Shown here in pieces: positions 40,703 through 52,430 of a DNA stretch of 64,000 bases. The notes below the pieces were generated by a model, which was not told the origin of the DNA, did no database searches, and saw nothing but the letters and a program-made list of their open reading frames with translations. The stretch is from Zygaena filipendulae. Lineage: Eukaryota > Arthropoda > Insecta > Lepidoptera > Zygaenidae. Position 1 is the first letter of the stretch. Each line of letters starts with the position of its first letter. A program made the translations under genes and the position numbers. Location: contig OU015660.1 in NCBI GenBank assembly GCA_907165275.2, positions 6,574,501 to 6,638,500 of the forward strand. The letters are read 5' to 3'.

Positions 40703-41021
40703 ATCTAATATATATAAATCACGTGTCACGTTGTTTGTCCGCGATGAACTCCGAAACTACTGAATCGATTGTGATGAAATTTCGACACTATGTTGTATTT
40801 GGCCCAACTTAAAAGATATTTAAGACCAAGCCCAACTTAGACGATAATCGATAGTTTTAATCCGGAATTCCCGCGGGAACTCCGAAATTAATACGGGGAA
40901 CTGCTAATCACCGTAAACTACTGTCAGGGGTAGGTACAAAGAAGAACGTAGAGTACTTTTTCCCGGAAATCCCGCGGGAACTCCGAAATTACCGCGGATG
41001 AAATCGCGGGGGACCGCTAGT
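40703..41021 (+). mobile_element. Helitron-like copy with two 3' modules
   Basis: The 5' half matches the copy at 39852 almost base for base (TATATAAATCACGTGTCACG). CCCGCGGGAACTCCGAAATT occurs at both 40868 and 40972, so a second 3' module was joined on. Confidence 0.75.
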
Positions 41022-41195
41022 ACTAATATATAAATTATAAATGCGACTGCGTGAGTTTGTTTGTTTGTTATAGTTGCACACCTTGATTACTCAACCGATC
41101 ATCATGAAATTTTGCATCATGTTGTCAGGGGCACCGAAAATTACTTGAGTGCCTTTTGTCCAGGAATTGCTGCGGAAACTCCGAAATTAAGTCGG
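41022..41195 (+). mobile_element. Helitron-like copy abutting the previous one
   Basis: Starts ACTAATATATAAATTATAAA directly after the CTAGT end of the preceding copy. The 3' hairpin region is replaced by LINE-like sequence. Confidence 0.65.
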
Positions 41196-41359
41196 ATTTC
41201 AATTTCACAGAGACGTAACGAAATTATTGACAGCTCTGTTTATAGTTTCTTTTTATCATGTCTACCTATAACTCATGGTCAAAATATAAGTAGGATATAA
41301 TATTGTGCAGGGCACATTGTAAGCCTAAACGAAAATAAAGATGATTATTATTATTATTA
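41196..41359 (+). mobile_element. Short 3' end of a second LINE
   Basis: The segment ends in AAATAAAGATGATTATTATT and (ATT)n, a 3' tail of the same kind as that of the element at 54475-55665. It begins abruptly where a Helitron-like copy breaks off, so it appears to have truncated that copy. Confidence 0.45.
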
Positions 41360-41975
41360 ACTATAATAGCAGCATTATTAGTCAAAGTCGAAAAATATGA
41401 AATTCTAAGGCCTTTTACCTTTTATGTTAATAATAATAATGCTTAAACATTCTTGTTGAATTTTAGTTTGATAGTTAGATGGACTTTCTTTCAGAAGTCA
41501 GAAATTGAAATTAAAATATGATTCACCAATAGAAGTCGTTGCTTCGTGAATTAAACCATTATTCTTAAGAATTCTGTAAAACCAATTTCTTCTTATATTT
41601 TTAAACTCCGTTTACAAAGACTTAAAGTGTCGTATTCTGAATAGTTTTAAATACGTCTCTGTATTTCTAAATAATTTGGAACTATGAGTAGATAGGCTTA
41701 AAATTATTCGTTGTACACTCTAAACGTGCTGGCGTGATCTCAATCACGTAGGACACCTACTATATACATATAACAAAATAAATGATAAAGATAGTCGACG
41801 TAAAAAGGTAAACAGATAATAATTTTGTATTTAAATTAAGCTTACTTACTTACAGCTGCTAGAGACACCTTTTTTATAGAAATAGCAGTTAGGGTCAAAA
41901 ACTTGAATAATTTCATTTTGTAAGTAACTCAATGATAAGTATTATAAGTGTTAAAGGATTAATTTATATCAATTA

Positions 41976-42272
41976 TACAGGGTGTAATTTTAGACGAAAT
42001 TCATTCATTCTTATATGTAACCAAAGTAGCTGCTCTCCGTCCGGGATTTCCCGGATTTGTCCAATTTAAGACCGATCCGTAAGTCCGCGGGGCGTTTGAA
42101 AGGGGATTTCAAGAAGTATCACACACGTTTTGTGTCAGGGAATTCCAAGTAATTGGAAAATTTATTTAATAAATAAATATTATATAAAATAAATATAAAA
42201 ATGTATGTATGTGTAGAATCCAACACTGAATACGCTTCTTCAATATGTCCCCCGTAAACGTTACACCCTGTA
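41976..42272. mobile_element. TIR element with TACAGGGTGTAA ends
   Basis: A perfect 12-base inverted end, TACAGGGTGTAA at 41976 and TTACACCCTGTA at 42261, encloses about 270 bases with no convincing coding sequence. On the minus strand a short reading near the right end has YGGHIEEAYS, reminiscent of the C-terminal GGHIE of some Tc1/mariner-group transposases, but too short to assign. Confidence 0.5.
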
Positions 42273-42685
42273 CAAGGAAAAAGATCAATTGCTGCAATCA
42301 AACCAAATTGATACCTACCTATAGTTGACTTGTCGGTAATCGACCTAAGTTCATCGGCCAACATTGCACGGAACGATATCATTCAGTTCACACTGCAAAC
42401 ATCATCATGCAACGCTTAAAGCTCCATTAGTTATTTAACTATCTTTTAACTGCAACTTGTTGTTACCATTTTGCAAATAACCAAACATTATCTTATCAGG
42501 TCGTATTAGTACGACTATAAGTGTTACCTCACTACAGTCTACACTCGTGCTGTTGCTTAAACTACTGCTATAATGTTAGCTCCTATTTTGTTGTGTTTGT
42601 GAAATAAAATAATGGTGTTAATTAATTTTCACCAAGTTTTTGTATGTGAGCGATAATTTTACAGTGATTTAAATTGGAGTACATA
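42273..42685 (+). promoter_or_regulatory. Upstream region and probable 5' UTR of the SLC46-like gene
   Basis: This is about 400 bases of non-coding sequence between a foldback element (41976-42272) and the ATG at 42686. A TATAA string occurs at 42516-42520 with an initiator-like ACAGTC about 20 bases later. That spacing is tighter than usual for a TATA-Inr pair, so the transcription start is not fixed. Confidence 0.3.
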
Positions 42686-45600
42686 ATGGCTGAAGGTTCA
42701 ACCATCGATCTATGTGAACTGCAGAATTTAAGGTTAGCAGTCTCTGATGATTTGTCTCTGTGCCTGTTTTATCTACTGTAATAATACGTGTTGAATGTTA
42801 CAATTTTATTTAAATATAAATTTTAAAGATGTAAAAATCCATTATTATGAAATATATTCATATTTTACATAATTACTAGGTAAAAGAGCGAATTTAAGTT
42901 TATTCCTGGAGAAATCAGAGGAGATAGTCCGTTAAGATCAATACTATTCATTATTTTCAGATCAAATCAGAAAAGTTCCACAGGAAAAGAAGAAAATAAG
43001 TTAAGCACTGATCAAAACCGCTCTCAGAAATGGCAACTATTACTCGAACCGGCTCTTATAGGTGCCATGATAGCAATCAATTTGGGGCAGACATCGTTAC
43101 AAAACTTCTACTTAAGAACCGCATGCACCGTTGACTTAAAGTTGGACTGGGAAGTATGTCATAAAGGTGTTGGAGCAGATTTTCATTCTGCTGAGGTAAA
43201 AACCGTATATTAAATTATGAATTTTATTGGATACTATACATATGAAAAATAATGACTGTTGCTAAGCGTAGAACTCGAGAACGGATGGACCATCCATCCA
43301 TCCATCCGTTCTCGAGTTAGGTAGAGAAAAAATTGGTTTGTTTGTTAACTAATGATTAACTTTTGCATTTACTTTATTTGGGGTACAGAAAATGACACTG
43401 AATACTTTTTATCCCGGAATCCCACGGGAACTCCGAAATAAACGCGTAACTAGCTAATAATAAATAACCGTACGTTAACGCTTGCAAGAAATACGTATGC
43501 CTAAATCTGCAAGAAATGTAAGCAAGCAACGTTAACATTACACATTATCTCATGATGATTTAAATTAATATCGTGTCTGTAATTTTTCAGGCGGCAAGTC
43601 AAGTTGTGGTGTCGGAAGTAAATGTCAGCAGAAGTTTTTGTGGTTCCTTAATATCTACATTCATTTTGTTATTCGTCGGGCCCTGGAGCGATTGCAGTGG
43701 GCGAAGAAAACCTCTCCTAATTTTACCTCTCGTTGGCATGAGTGTTATGACCACTGGAGTTTTGCTCATGCTGATTTTTCCTGGAGCTTCAACAGTCCAA
43801 GTGTTGTATGCTGTCCAGATTCCCATATCTCTTGGCGGCAACTTTGGATTGTTGTTGGCGGCTGCCTTCAGTCACATCGGTGACGTGAGTTCTATAAACA
43901 GTTAATCAATTTCGTAATTATAAACATGATGCTTGTTCAAACAGATTATTATCACTTTATAATACCATTCATTATCATATTGTCTAGAACTATTGTTAAT
44001 ATATGTAATATGTTGATAAGTAATATAGGTACTACTGTAATACTACTGTCTACTACTTATGTACCTAACCTACGTATGAATCTATATATATACCTATATC
44101 CTGCAATCGGAATTAAATTCTATGAGGTATGTTTTAATTCTTCATACGCAAATTAGACAGTAAAAGTAGAGATTTTCACCCATCATCTTTGCTATGTTAC
44201 ACAAGTTGTATTGTGTAGGTAATCTTAAATTTTATCATTTTGATAAAGGATAAGATTAAGATTATAGAGTTGTTGTAGATAGGTATAAATTTCCGATTTG
44301 GATCAAAACCAAATCCGAAATTCAAATAAAAAAAAAATGTATATATGAATCACATTTTACCGATTTTTATTATGCAATCATTTCGAATATTTTCAGTTAC
44401 GATTTAGGAATTGTAATTAAAGGGAAATGCAAATAAATACAAAGTAACAATTTGGCTTTATAGGTTATTAATTAGTATAATTTTTTAAATATGGTTAATG
44501 CGGAGAAATAATAAAAACTATAAACAATATGAGTGTGACGACACAGCAAGTATGTTGACTCCGCCCCTATTCGAAATTTGAAACGTTTTCTCGGACTCGG
44601 TTATGGTTTAGGATCGATTTTTGTTCCGTTATAGTTACAGAATTACATAACATCCCTAATTTATTTAGATCATGTTAATCTATATATCTTTATATGAAGT
44701 TAATGCTAATCATATTGTGTCATAAGGATGTTAAAATATTATAGTAACCTCGCTCCATTGTAGACACTAATACTCTAGAAAAGGAATACAGCAATAATAC
44801 GATAGTCATGTAAATTAAGTAACGCAGCTTACACATGCCGTTGCCTATCTGCAACATCCAAGTTTCTGGTCAATATCTTAATCTTCTTAATCTGAAAAGC
44901 CTGATTTAGGACTCGGTTAAGTAGTTCTTGTATGTTTAATAACTACCTACTTCCTTGCAGGTATGTCACGCGACTGGTCGTGACGTCACTCGCACAATGG
45001 GCACCCACCGAGCGGCTACACAAATTGCCCATGTGTTGGGCGCGGTCTCTGGACCATTGCTCTACCGCTATCTTGGATTCTACGGTGTGTTTCCCATTGT
45101 TTTATTGCTGCAGGTACACGCTTTGATTACTCATACGTGCATGACACAATCTGTAATATTTAAGTCTGTACTCTGTTATTCGTTTTATTGAAATCGAGAC
45201 TAGTGATGGACTGCAGCAGATCATGTATGCACGTTGCATTTCGCTTCTCGTTTCAATGGATGTCTAAAAGCAACACAGCAGTGGCTTAGTACTTAGTACC
45301 TACTATACGAACTTTTTGAATCTTTTTTTACAGTTGTCTTCTCTCCTGTACGTGATATTTGCTATGAAGGATGTGAATGTAAATACTGAGAACAAAGTGT
45401 TCGTGTTTAACTGGAGACTGCCCTTCAATGCTGTGCATTGTTTGACGAAGCGTCGTGAGGGTCATAAGCGAATGATTATACTGCTCATGCTAGTAGTTGC
45501 GCTTGGCGACAGGATGTTGTTATCTGGTAAGAACATTCGAATTATTTGACCTGCTGTTACTGAAGCCCGTTCACGGGCTTACTATGAGCTCTTAAAGCAG

Positions 45601-48238
45601 AACCTAAAATGATTTTTTTTATTAAACAGGCCTACTTAAAGGTGGTGGTCTTAAAGCAATTCAATTTAGGTTCTGCTTTAAGAGCTCATCAGCTCATAGT
45701 ACAGGAACAGTAATTTTCAAAAAAACTTGCGAACAACGCCGCTCAATCACAGGACCATCGATTTCCTTTTTGCATTCAATGTTCTTCATCAGACAGTAAT
45801 TTTTAGAAATAATATAGAGTATTTTTTTTTTTTTTTTATTCAACAAAATTCCACAGCACATGACAGTAATTACAAATATAAAGTTAATGCGGGGAAATAA
45901 ATCGGTAAGTTTTATCTAATGAAGAGGATAAAACGTTGAAAAGATAGTTTAGGGGCAATAGTATGAAAAAATTAAATAAAAAAAGAAATGAAAACTAGTG
46001 CGGGTTGATTTTCGCGCACAAAACTATTCATCACGCACCAAAACATTCAACGTACCTAACAAAATGTTTAACGCAATTTGGTTACGTTTTTACTTAGTCA
46101 CTGTTTTCCTAATTAATATAGTTTTATAAGAATATTGGGAAAAAAATACATATACTTACCTACATGTGACGCCAGCAAAGGATATTTATATTTTATATTT
46201 ATATATTATATTTACTTAATTGGGTCGGGACTGAAAATCAGCGTCGTGGGACTAGTTCCACAGCACATGGTGAGTGGCGGCCATTTGGTAGGTACCTACC
46301 TTGTTTTAAAATAACTTTTGAGTTTGTGTTCAATTTTGGTACCAAATAAACCTCTATTCTATTCTAAGTTTTTGGAAAAATCCTTTGCAACCGTAGCGCG
46401 CCTGCCCCGCCCACGTCTCATCTCTTATTGTCTCTGTGCTAGAAAAGTATATCCATCGCTTTATGTATGTAAACAATAATACTGTATTCTTTTCCACAGC
46501 GGAAGTGCTGCTTGCTTACATGTACTACAGATTAAAATTCGGCTGGGACGATGTAATGTTCGGCTCCTTCCTTGCTTACAAGAATGTCGTTAGTTTTCTT
46601 GGTTGGTATATTTTGTGTGATGAAATCATGGTTCATTTCCTACTACCCTCGAGAATCCTAACTCATGTTACGAGTATAAATGCGACTGTGAGTTTGTTTG
46701 TTTGTTTGTTTTGCTTTCTCGCCTTAACTACTCAACCGATTATCTTGAAATTTTGCATAAACGTTATCAGGGGTACGGAAAAGGACAACGAGTACTTTGT
46801 ATCCTGTATTCCCACGGCAACTCCAAAGTTTGCAGGTGAAACCCCAATGAACAGTTAGTAGGTAACATGTAATAAGTATGACATGTTTCTAAAAATCGAT
46901 TTCAAAATATCAATTGACATTTTGAATATAAGATAAGATTTTGAAATTAAATATTAAAGACCAACAAATTTAATTTTTCAGTAATAAGTATGTTACTTCT
47001 TTAAAATTGAGATGACGAATTTGCTGAACATTTTCAGGCACACTACTTATCATCACAGTGCTGAAACGCCACTTTCGCCTGTCGGACGAGGTGGTTGGTG
47101 TCATTAGCTGCATATCGTATATTCTCGCTACATCAGGCATAATTATGACTACAAGTACAGTTATTTTGTTTCTCAGTAAGTATCGTGCGCATGCCCAGCC
47201 CTTAATTTTAGGGGGGTCACCGAGTAAATTATTACTGAGGCTTTGGAAAATAAAAAGCTTCTAATATTATCTTTTATATTATTCCATGAAATTTTTTACA
47301 AACCAACCTCTTGGATGAAAAGTGTTCTTTCGCCACTATTCTTTCATAATTATAGCTTTGTTCAGAGTGATTACTCGGGCCGTACTGGGGGGGGTCTTTT
47401 ATTAGTCTGCATACCTAATCAGTTCAAATAGATTTTTTCAGAAAGTTTGTACTTATTTAGTTGAATCCACTCATTTAGTTGTCACTTTAGTCAAAGCATA
47501 GTGATGATTGATTTTAGTGATTGCTTTATTTTACAGTTCCGATTATTGGGATCGTATCACAAGGATCACAGGTTGTTCAAAAACCTATAATAAACCAACA
47601 AATTTTACCAACAGAGCAAGGCAAGTATTAGATTCGTTTAAAAAAAGTTGACTTAATCTCTTCAAAAAAACATTTCCCGAAGCAGAATCACGTCTGAATT
47701 CATCATGAATATATAAAAATTATGCTCAAAGTTTGTATATGGAGTACCTATTAAAATTACACGAAGATGAAATTAGTAAAAGTTAAAATTTTATATAGTC
47801 TTTGTTTGTCAAACTATGGACTGGAATCACATCTTTTCTTAATTTGAACCCTTTAAACACAATCTGTCAGCTGCCAGGCTATTAAAAACAAATTGAGTTA
47901 GGCATACACTGATTAACTGTTAAGCAAGCTAAGTTAACAAGTTATTTAACTTTATTTTTGCAGGTAAAATTTACAGTGTGTTGGGTGCATTAGAGTGTGC
48001 CACACAAACTTTATCTTCGCCGCTGTATTCTTTGCTATACAGCAAAACAGTGTCGACATTCTCAGACGCGTGGCTCTTGCCTGGCATTGGTCTAGCCAGT
48101 ATTCAAATGTTGACTTACTACGTAGCTAAAAGACTCTCGAACAAAAACAACACAACACTAACGACTGATATCGAAAATAACGCAACAAATGAAAAGACTG
48201 AAGAACTGACAAATCTACGTGATAACGAAAAGGCTTAA
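42686..48238 (+). CDS. SLC46/PCFT-like major facilitator transporter, 9 exons, 506 aa
   Basis: Exons read by phase: 42686-42732, 42961-43195, 43591-43884, 44961-45113, 45334-45526, 46500-46601, 47038-47175, 47537-47620 and 47964-48238 (stop TAA at the end). They join to 1,521 nt without a stop. After a hydrophilic N-terminus, TM1 lies at about residues 43-62. Residues 124-128 are GPWSD, followed by CSGRRKP, the MFS motif A form typical of the SLC46 family (proton-coupled folate transporter and relatives). A charged loop with KRREGHKR sits between the two halves (exon 5). The C-terminal half is hydrophobic through exon 9, and the tail is polar. Length and layout match the 12-TM family. The substrate cannot be read from sequence; SLC46 members move folates or other small molecules across plasma or lysosomal membranes. 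The start is the first ATG of the open frame and exon 1 ends in a clean GT donor. Intron 7-8 donors are normal, but the exon 8 donor is GC (AAG/GCAAGT). Confidence 0.93.
43272..43455 (+). mobile_element. Degenerate Helitron-like copy in intron 2 of the SLC46-like gene
   Basis: The left part forms a hairpin (18-base arms 43272-43289 and 43301-43318) built on AACTCGAGAACGGATGGA with a (CCAT)n loop. The right part has GGTACAGAAAATGACACTGA and CCCGGAATCCCACGGGAACT. Confidence 0.6.
45580..45701. mobile_element. Foldback element in intron 5 of the SLC46-like gene
   Basis: TACTATGAGCTCTTAAAGCA then GAACCTAAA at the left is mirrored by TTTAGGTTCTGCTTTAAGAG then CTCATAGTA at the right, with an 8-base extra block in the right arm. 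It begins 54 nt after the exon 5 donor. Confidence 0.75.
45822..45837 (+). repeat. T16 run, probable tail of a minus-strand retroposon
   Basis: Sixteen T, then ATTCAACAAAATTCCACAGC. It lies in intron 5 of the SLC46-like gene. The layout fits an A-tailed retroposon on the minus strand but no family was recognised. Confidence 0.4.
46668..46860 (+). mobile_element. Helitron-like copy in intron 6 of the SLC46-like gene
   Basis: Contains ATAAATGCGACTGTGAGTTT, (GTTT)n and GGGGTACGGAAAAGGACAAC. It lies 66 nt past the exon 6 donor, and the reading frame of exon 6 stays open through it to 46858. Confidence 0.7.
47182..47265 (+). repeat. Interspersed repeat, copy 2, at the exon 7 donor of the SLC46-like gene
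   Basis: GTGCGCATGCCCAGCCCTTA, GGTCACCGAGTAAATT, then ACTGAGGCTTTGGAAAATAA. It begins 7 bases after the exon 7/intron boundary at 47175. Confidence 0.65.
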
Positions 48239-48297
48239 TCATGTTGTTAACATTATCTCTTAGTAATTACTCAATTTGTATTGATTAATCATATAAG

Positions 48298-48303
48298 AAT
48301 AAA
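48298..48303 (+). promoter_or_regulatory. Poly(A) signal of the SLC46-like gene
   Basis: AATAAA lies 60 nt after the stop codon of the transporter and would give a short 3' UTR. A second AATAAA-rich stretch follows at about 48460. Confidence 0.55.
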
Positions 48304-48928
48304 TTATTCTTGTCTCTACACTAAGATATTTTTTTGCATAAGTCCATTGTTTCAAAATGGTGCGTCCATGTGCGCTCCCGTTGTGACACGAGGTGCTCCC
48401 TACGCTCCTCAGTCGCAAACAAATATCTAGAGCTTGTGCGAGATCACGCATCTTTTTAGAATAAATAAAAATAATTAAAAGAGAACATTGCTTACGACTT
48501 TTTAGGATACGTAATTCTGTAATTACACATGTTCATATTGTACTATTGTATTCGCTTCATTCTCTCTTCAAAGTACCTACATGTCTTCTTGCAGACAGAC
48601 TTGACATGACTTCTTCTACTGCTAGTAATGCAAAGTGAACACCATATCCATGGTGACCTACATAACAATCTTAGGACGAAGGATAAGTATAGCAGTTAAT
48701 GAAAAGCCGGTTGATATTGGATCCAATGCAATTCCTAAGCAATAGAGTTACATTCCAGAAAAGCACGGCAAGAGGAAAATGGCATAAATTATTTATGACA
48801 ACTGAATGATGCTTTATTATTGTCTCTTTTATTTATCTATATTTTTTCTTTTGTATTCTTCACAATTGTTCGTTAATTAACCGTGTGTTTACTTTGCTTT
48901 AGTAATTAATGCACTTTAACCAGTGCAT

Positions 48929-49133
48929 TGGGCAAAGCGGATAGAGGTACCAGTTTTAATGAGATTAATAATAATTTTAAGAAATGTATTGATATTAAGT
49001 GATTTTTGTTGAATATAATAAAAAGTTTGATTAATAGTTTTTCAAACACAGTGATTATTTTTCATCTGTCTGTATCGGCTCCCTTTCCATTGTCCGGCAA
49101 AGGTTAAGGTGTCCGCTTTGCCCGGCCTTCCCC
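48929..49133. mobile_element. TIR element related to 50160-51065, left end truncated
   Basis: GGGCAAAGCGGATAGAGG at the left and the complement of GGGGAAGGCCGGGCAAAGCG at the right. The right terminus GGGGAAGG is the same as that of the 906-base element 1 kb away. Confidence 0.6.
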
Positions 49134-49304
49134 TAGTTTCCGGGGTATGAAAATAAAAATTCTATTTAGCCCGTCTTGTAGTCCGTCACGCGACATTTTG
49201 ACCGTCTCCGTTAATTTTACGTAAAAAATTAAAGAATACGTGTCCATTTTTTTTATACCTAAATCTACAAGACGGACTAAAAACTAAAATTTTGGAAACT
49301 AGCC
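49134..49304. mobile_element. MITE family A, internally deleted copy
   Basis: CTAGTTTCCGGGGTATGAAA and CCGTCTTGTAG on the left are mirrored by CTACAAGACGGACT and GGAAACTAG on the right. The middle of the family is missing. It abuts the element ending at 49133. Confidence 0.7.
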
Positions 49305-49528
49305 ATTGTTGCAGCAACCTGCATACTGACATTTGCGCAATTATTAGATTCTCATAAATACAGTAGTACTTATTATCGATAACTTTTCTCGTATCGGTGA
49401 AAAGATAAAGTCATAACAAAGACATTACGATATAATACAACGTTCTTCAATAATAAATCGATCTCGTACTCAATGTGTGTCAATACACTATAGAACGTCG
49501 CGTCGTTGGTGATATCTGACTAAAATGG

Positions 49529-49850
49529 CTAAAATGTTGCCAAGACGAGACCATATGACTCGCACTATCAAAAAGTATCTCATGTAGAGCCAAGCTTAGA
49601 ACTCTACACACCCTAACGTTGCAAGGCCTAACTTTATAAACTAACCGTTTCGTTAGAACTATTGTATAACAGAAAAGTAATGAACAGTGGATATATTTTT
49701 CACCCGTGTGAATGCAGCGAAATGGTCAAGCCACATATTTTGACTAAGGTATAGAGTTTGTGAAGGTAGGCCTTGTAAAGTTAGGGCGTGTAAAGTTAGG
49801 AGTTTGACTCTACATGAGTCATATGGTCTCGTCTTGGCAACATTTTACAT
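49529..49850. mobile_element. Foldback element with about 75-bp arms
   Basis: AAAATGTTGCCAAGACGAGA then CCATATGACTC at the left and its complement at the right (to 49850). The arms continue through CATGTAGAG, ACTC and CCCTAAC. The left arm has an extra block of about 18 bases. Confidence 0.75.
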
Positions 49851-50159
49851 GAAAATGTTTTTGATGGGATTATATTTCCTGCAGTAGGTAGATATTATTT
49901 AAAACGGTGTGGCGTTTGACGTCATTGCGATTTTCTTATTCGCAGTAGAAAAATCTGTAGTATAGAGTACTTTCTGGATGCAAATACCATTAAAAATATA
50001 AAAATTGTTAACTTAAGTTTCAAACTGAAAACCGCAATAGATTTTATTATTTATTTGGTAGATTTGTCACATTAAGCCTAGCACCCAATGGAAGAAGGTA
50101 CTTTGAATTTTAGGTGGCGCATAGATACCTACTTATTATGATTTTGTCTTACTTACTTA

Positions 50160-51065
50160 GGGGAAGGTGGGGGGAAACCGGATAGGGGGTAAAATCAGAT
50201 AGGTGCTCTTTTATTCCTCCACGCATAACTGTCTCATTCTAACTAGTGTAGAAATACGTGTGAATGATGTGACGTGTGAAATCTTAATTTGGATGCAAAT
50301 GACGGTGACGGTAACATTTCAGCGCGACAGTCTATGAACGAAAATTGAAAACAAAGGTAAATTATGTAATAATTTGAATTTTCTTAAGTGTCATAATTCA
50401 GTTTATTTGAGTGTTATCATATAGGTACAGTTGTATTTTTTAAAGATTTAATGCATGTTTACCTTCTGAAACGACATTTTTTATTGCTATAAATGTAAAC
50501 ATATCCTGTTAGTAATGACAGTTGCAAACATGGTACCTGTGACCTACAAGCGGACGTGGTGATATCGGCTATCCATTCCACTCTGATCAGAGTACGAGCG
50601 TCAAGATATCAAGAAAATACTATCCGAGAAAGTCAAATAGGCTGCAATGGTCCAATCAGACATGCTTTTATCCATAAACTCGGTGACATAGACCATCAGT
50701 TTCTAAAATAAATTATAATGGGAAAAAGATGACTAAAGAAAACAATCAAGGGGATTCAGAGTGTTTTGTTTGTGGTGCAAAGTACAGTCATGTAGTATAA
50801 AAGGCTATAAATAAATAAATAAAATAAAATAAATAAAAGGCTTATCCGGTTTGACACATTGGTATGGGGTGGTATTCGGATTTATAATTTTTGATTAAAT
50901 TTGTTCTAGTTTGTAGTTATTACGACTGATCTCAAATATTTATGTACCACAATTGTACCAAAGGTATATTTAAACATTTATGATGTTGATTATCTCAATA
51001 AATAATATAGTAACTTATTTATTGTGTCTTTTATCTTAGCTATCCGGCGTCCCCCCACCTTCCCC
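50160..51065. mobile_element. 906-bp TIR element with flanking direct repeat TACTTACTTA
   Basis: The 26-base ends GGGGAAGGTGGGGGGAAACC then GGATAG (left) and the complement of GGGGAAGGTGGGGGGACGCC then GGATAG (right) differ at two positions. TACTTACTTA precedes the left end (50150-50159) and follows the right end (51066-51075), so the target duplication is 10 bases, or only TA. No transposase frame is open inside; it is non-autonomous. Confidence 0.8.
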
Positions 51066-51994
51066 TACTTACTTACAGCCATAAGCTTAACGCAGGTTTA
51101 CATAGGTTTTTATCGCGCGGAAATCGGTTACAATAAGTAAGTTAAGTTACAGTAAAGCAATTACAGTAGTATGTACCTACGAACAACCTACTTTAGAAAT
51201 TATATTATTTTGCGGTGTATGTATATAAACTTGTTTATTTTCATTGATAAAGTTGAATCGCAGCAAAGATTTCAATCACGGACACTTTATCGCCAACTAA
51301 AGAAACAGAAGTACAGTCACACATAGTTAAAATTTTACAGGAGACACTGATTCTATTTTATTTAGAATTATCCAAAAATTATACAGCAGTATTCATATAT
51401 TTAATGTGTTAATTATAAATAAGATTAGTCATTTGGTCATAAAGTATATTGTAGGAAAATAAATTTATTTATATACTTACAGTGCAAGGTGTATGATAAC
51501 GTACAACATACAATCATCATAATAAAGAATTTTATTGTTTAAACAACAATATTTACGGATATTTAGTCCAACTAGTTGTTACCTGCGGCCCCGCTCGCGT
51601 CATTTTTGAAAGTGTTCTGGCGTCACTGTTTTAAGTTTCAAATTAATACCTAGTCATAAATTTTCTTCTATGAACTCTAGTTTACATTTTAAATTGAACT
51701 TTGAGGAAGATGCGTTTTTTTACGTGATGTAAGTACTAGATAAGTTATAACTACCTATATTATTAGAAAGGTCATCGGGTTCCTAAGCATCCTTATGGTG
51801 ATAGCGTACCTCAGGAGCGTACCTACCTAATTGCCTACCTTGTGCCCCCGGACCTGTTTGGATTGTATGAATTTATTTCACTATAAATTCTATTTATCGG
51901 AAGGTTGATTTAGGTCAATCCAATAAAAGAATTTGCTCACTGGTACAAAAATCTACACCAAATATGATTTAATACTATATTAGTTAGACTTTAA

Positions 51995-52325
51995 TCTATA
52001 CTAATATTATAAAGCGGAAATATTTGATATTTGTTTGATACGATTTGACTCAAAAACTACTGAACCGATTTCAAAAGTTCTTTCACCATTAGAAAGCTAC
52101 TCTATCCGTGAGTAACATAGGCTATATTGTAATTTGTAATTGCCGCGGGAACTCCGAAATTAACGCGGGTGAAACCGCTGGGAACAGCTACTACATATCA
52201 TAAAGTGGTAAAGTTTGTACGGATGTATTAAAGGGATTTGTAACTACAGAACTGATTTTAAAATTTCTTTCTAGAGTACACTCGAGGGAGTTCCGAACAT
52301 CAGACGAGTGAAACCAACTTACAAT
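51995..52325 (+). mobile_element. Helitron-like copy plus trailing partial copy
   Basis: The first unit (51995-52193) starts TCTATACTAATATTATAAAG and ends GGGAACAGCTACT. A second, decayed unit follows directly (ATCATAAAGTGGTAAAGTTT to GACGAGTGAAACC). Confidence 0.7.
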
Positions 52326-52430
52326 TTTAGTATAGAAGATGGGAATGGTTATTTCTCGTTAGTTTCTCGAAATTTACTATAATTTTCTTTATGCAATTTT
52401 GTTGATCACATTACTTTTTCCATACCTACG

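Noticed and set aside
43599..43841. Antisense and shifted ORFs over transporter exon 3
   Set aside because: Shadows of a well-supported coding exon.
46436..46858. 140-codon plus-strand ORF as an independent gene
   Set aside because: It is exon 6 of the transporter plus intron and a Helitron-like copy.
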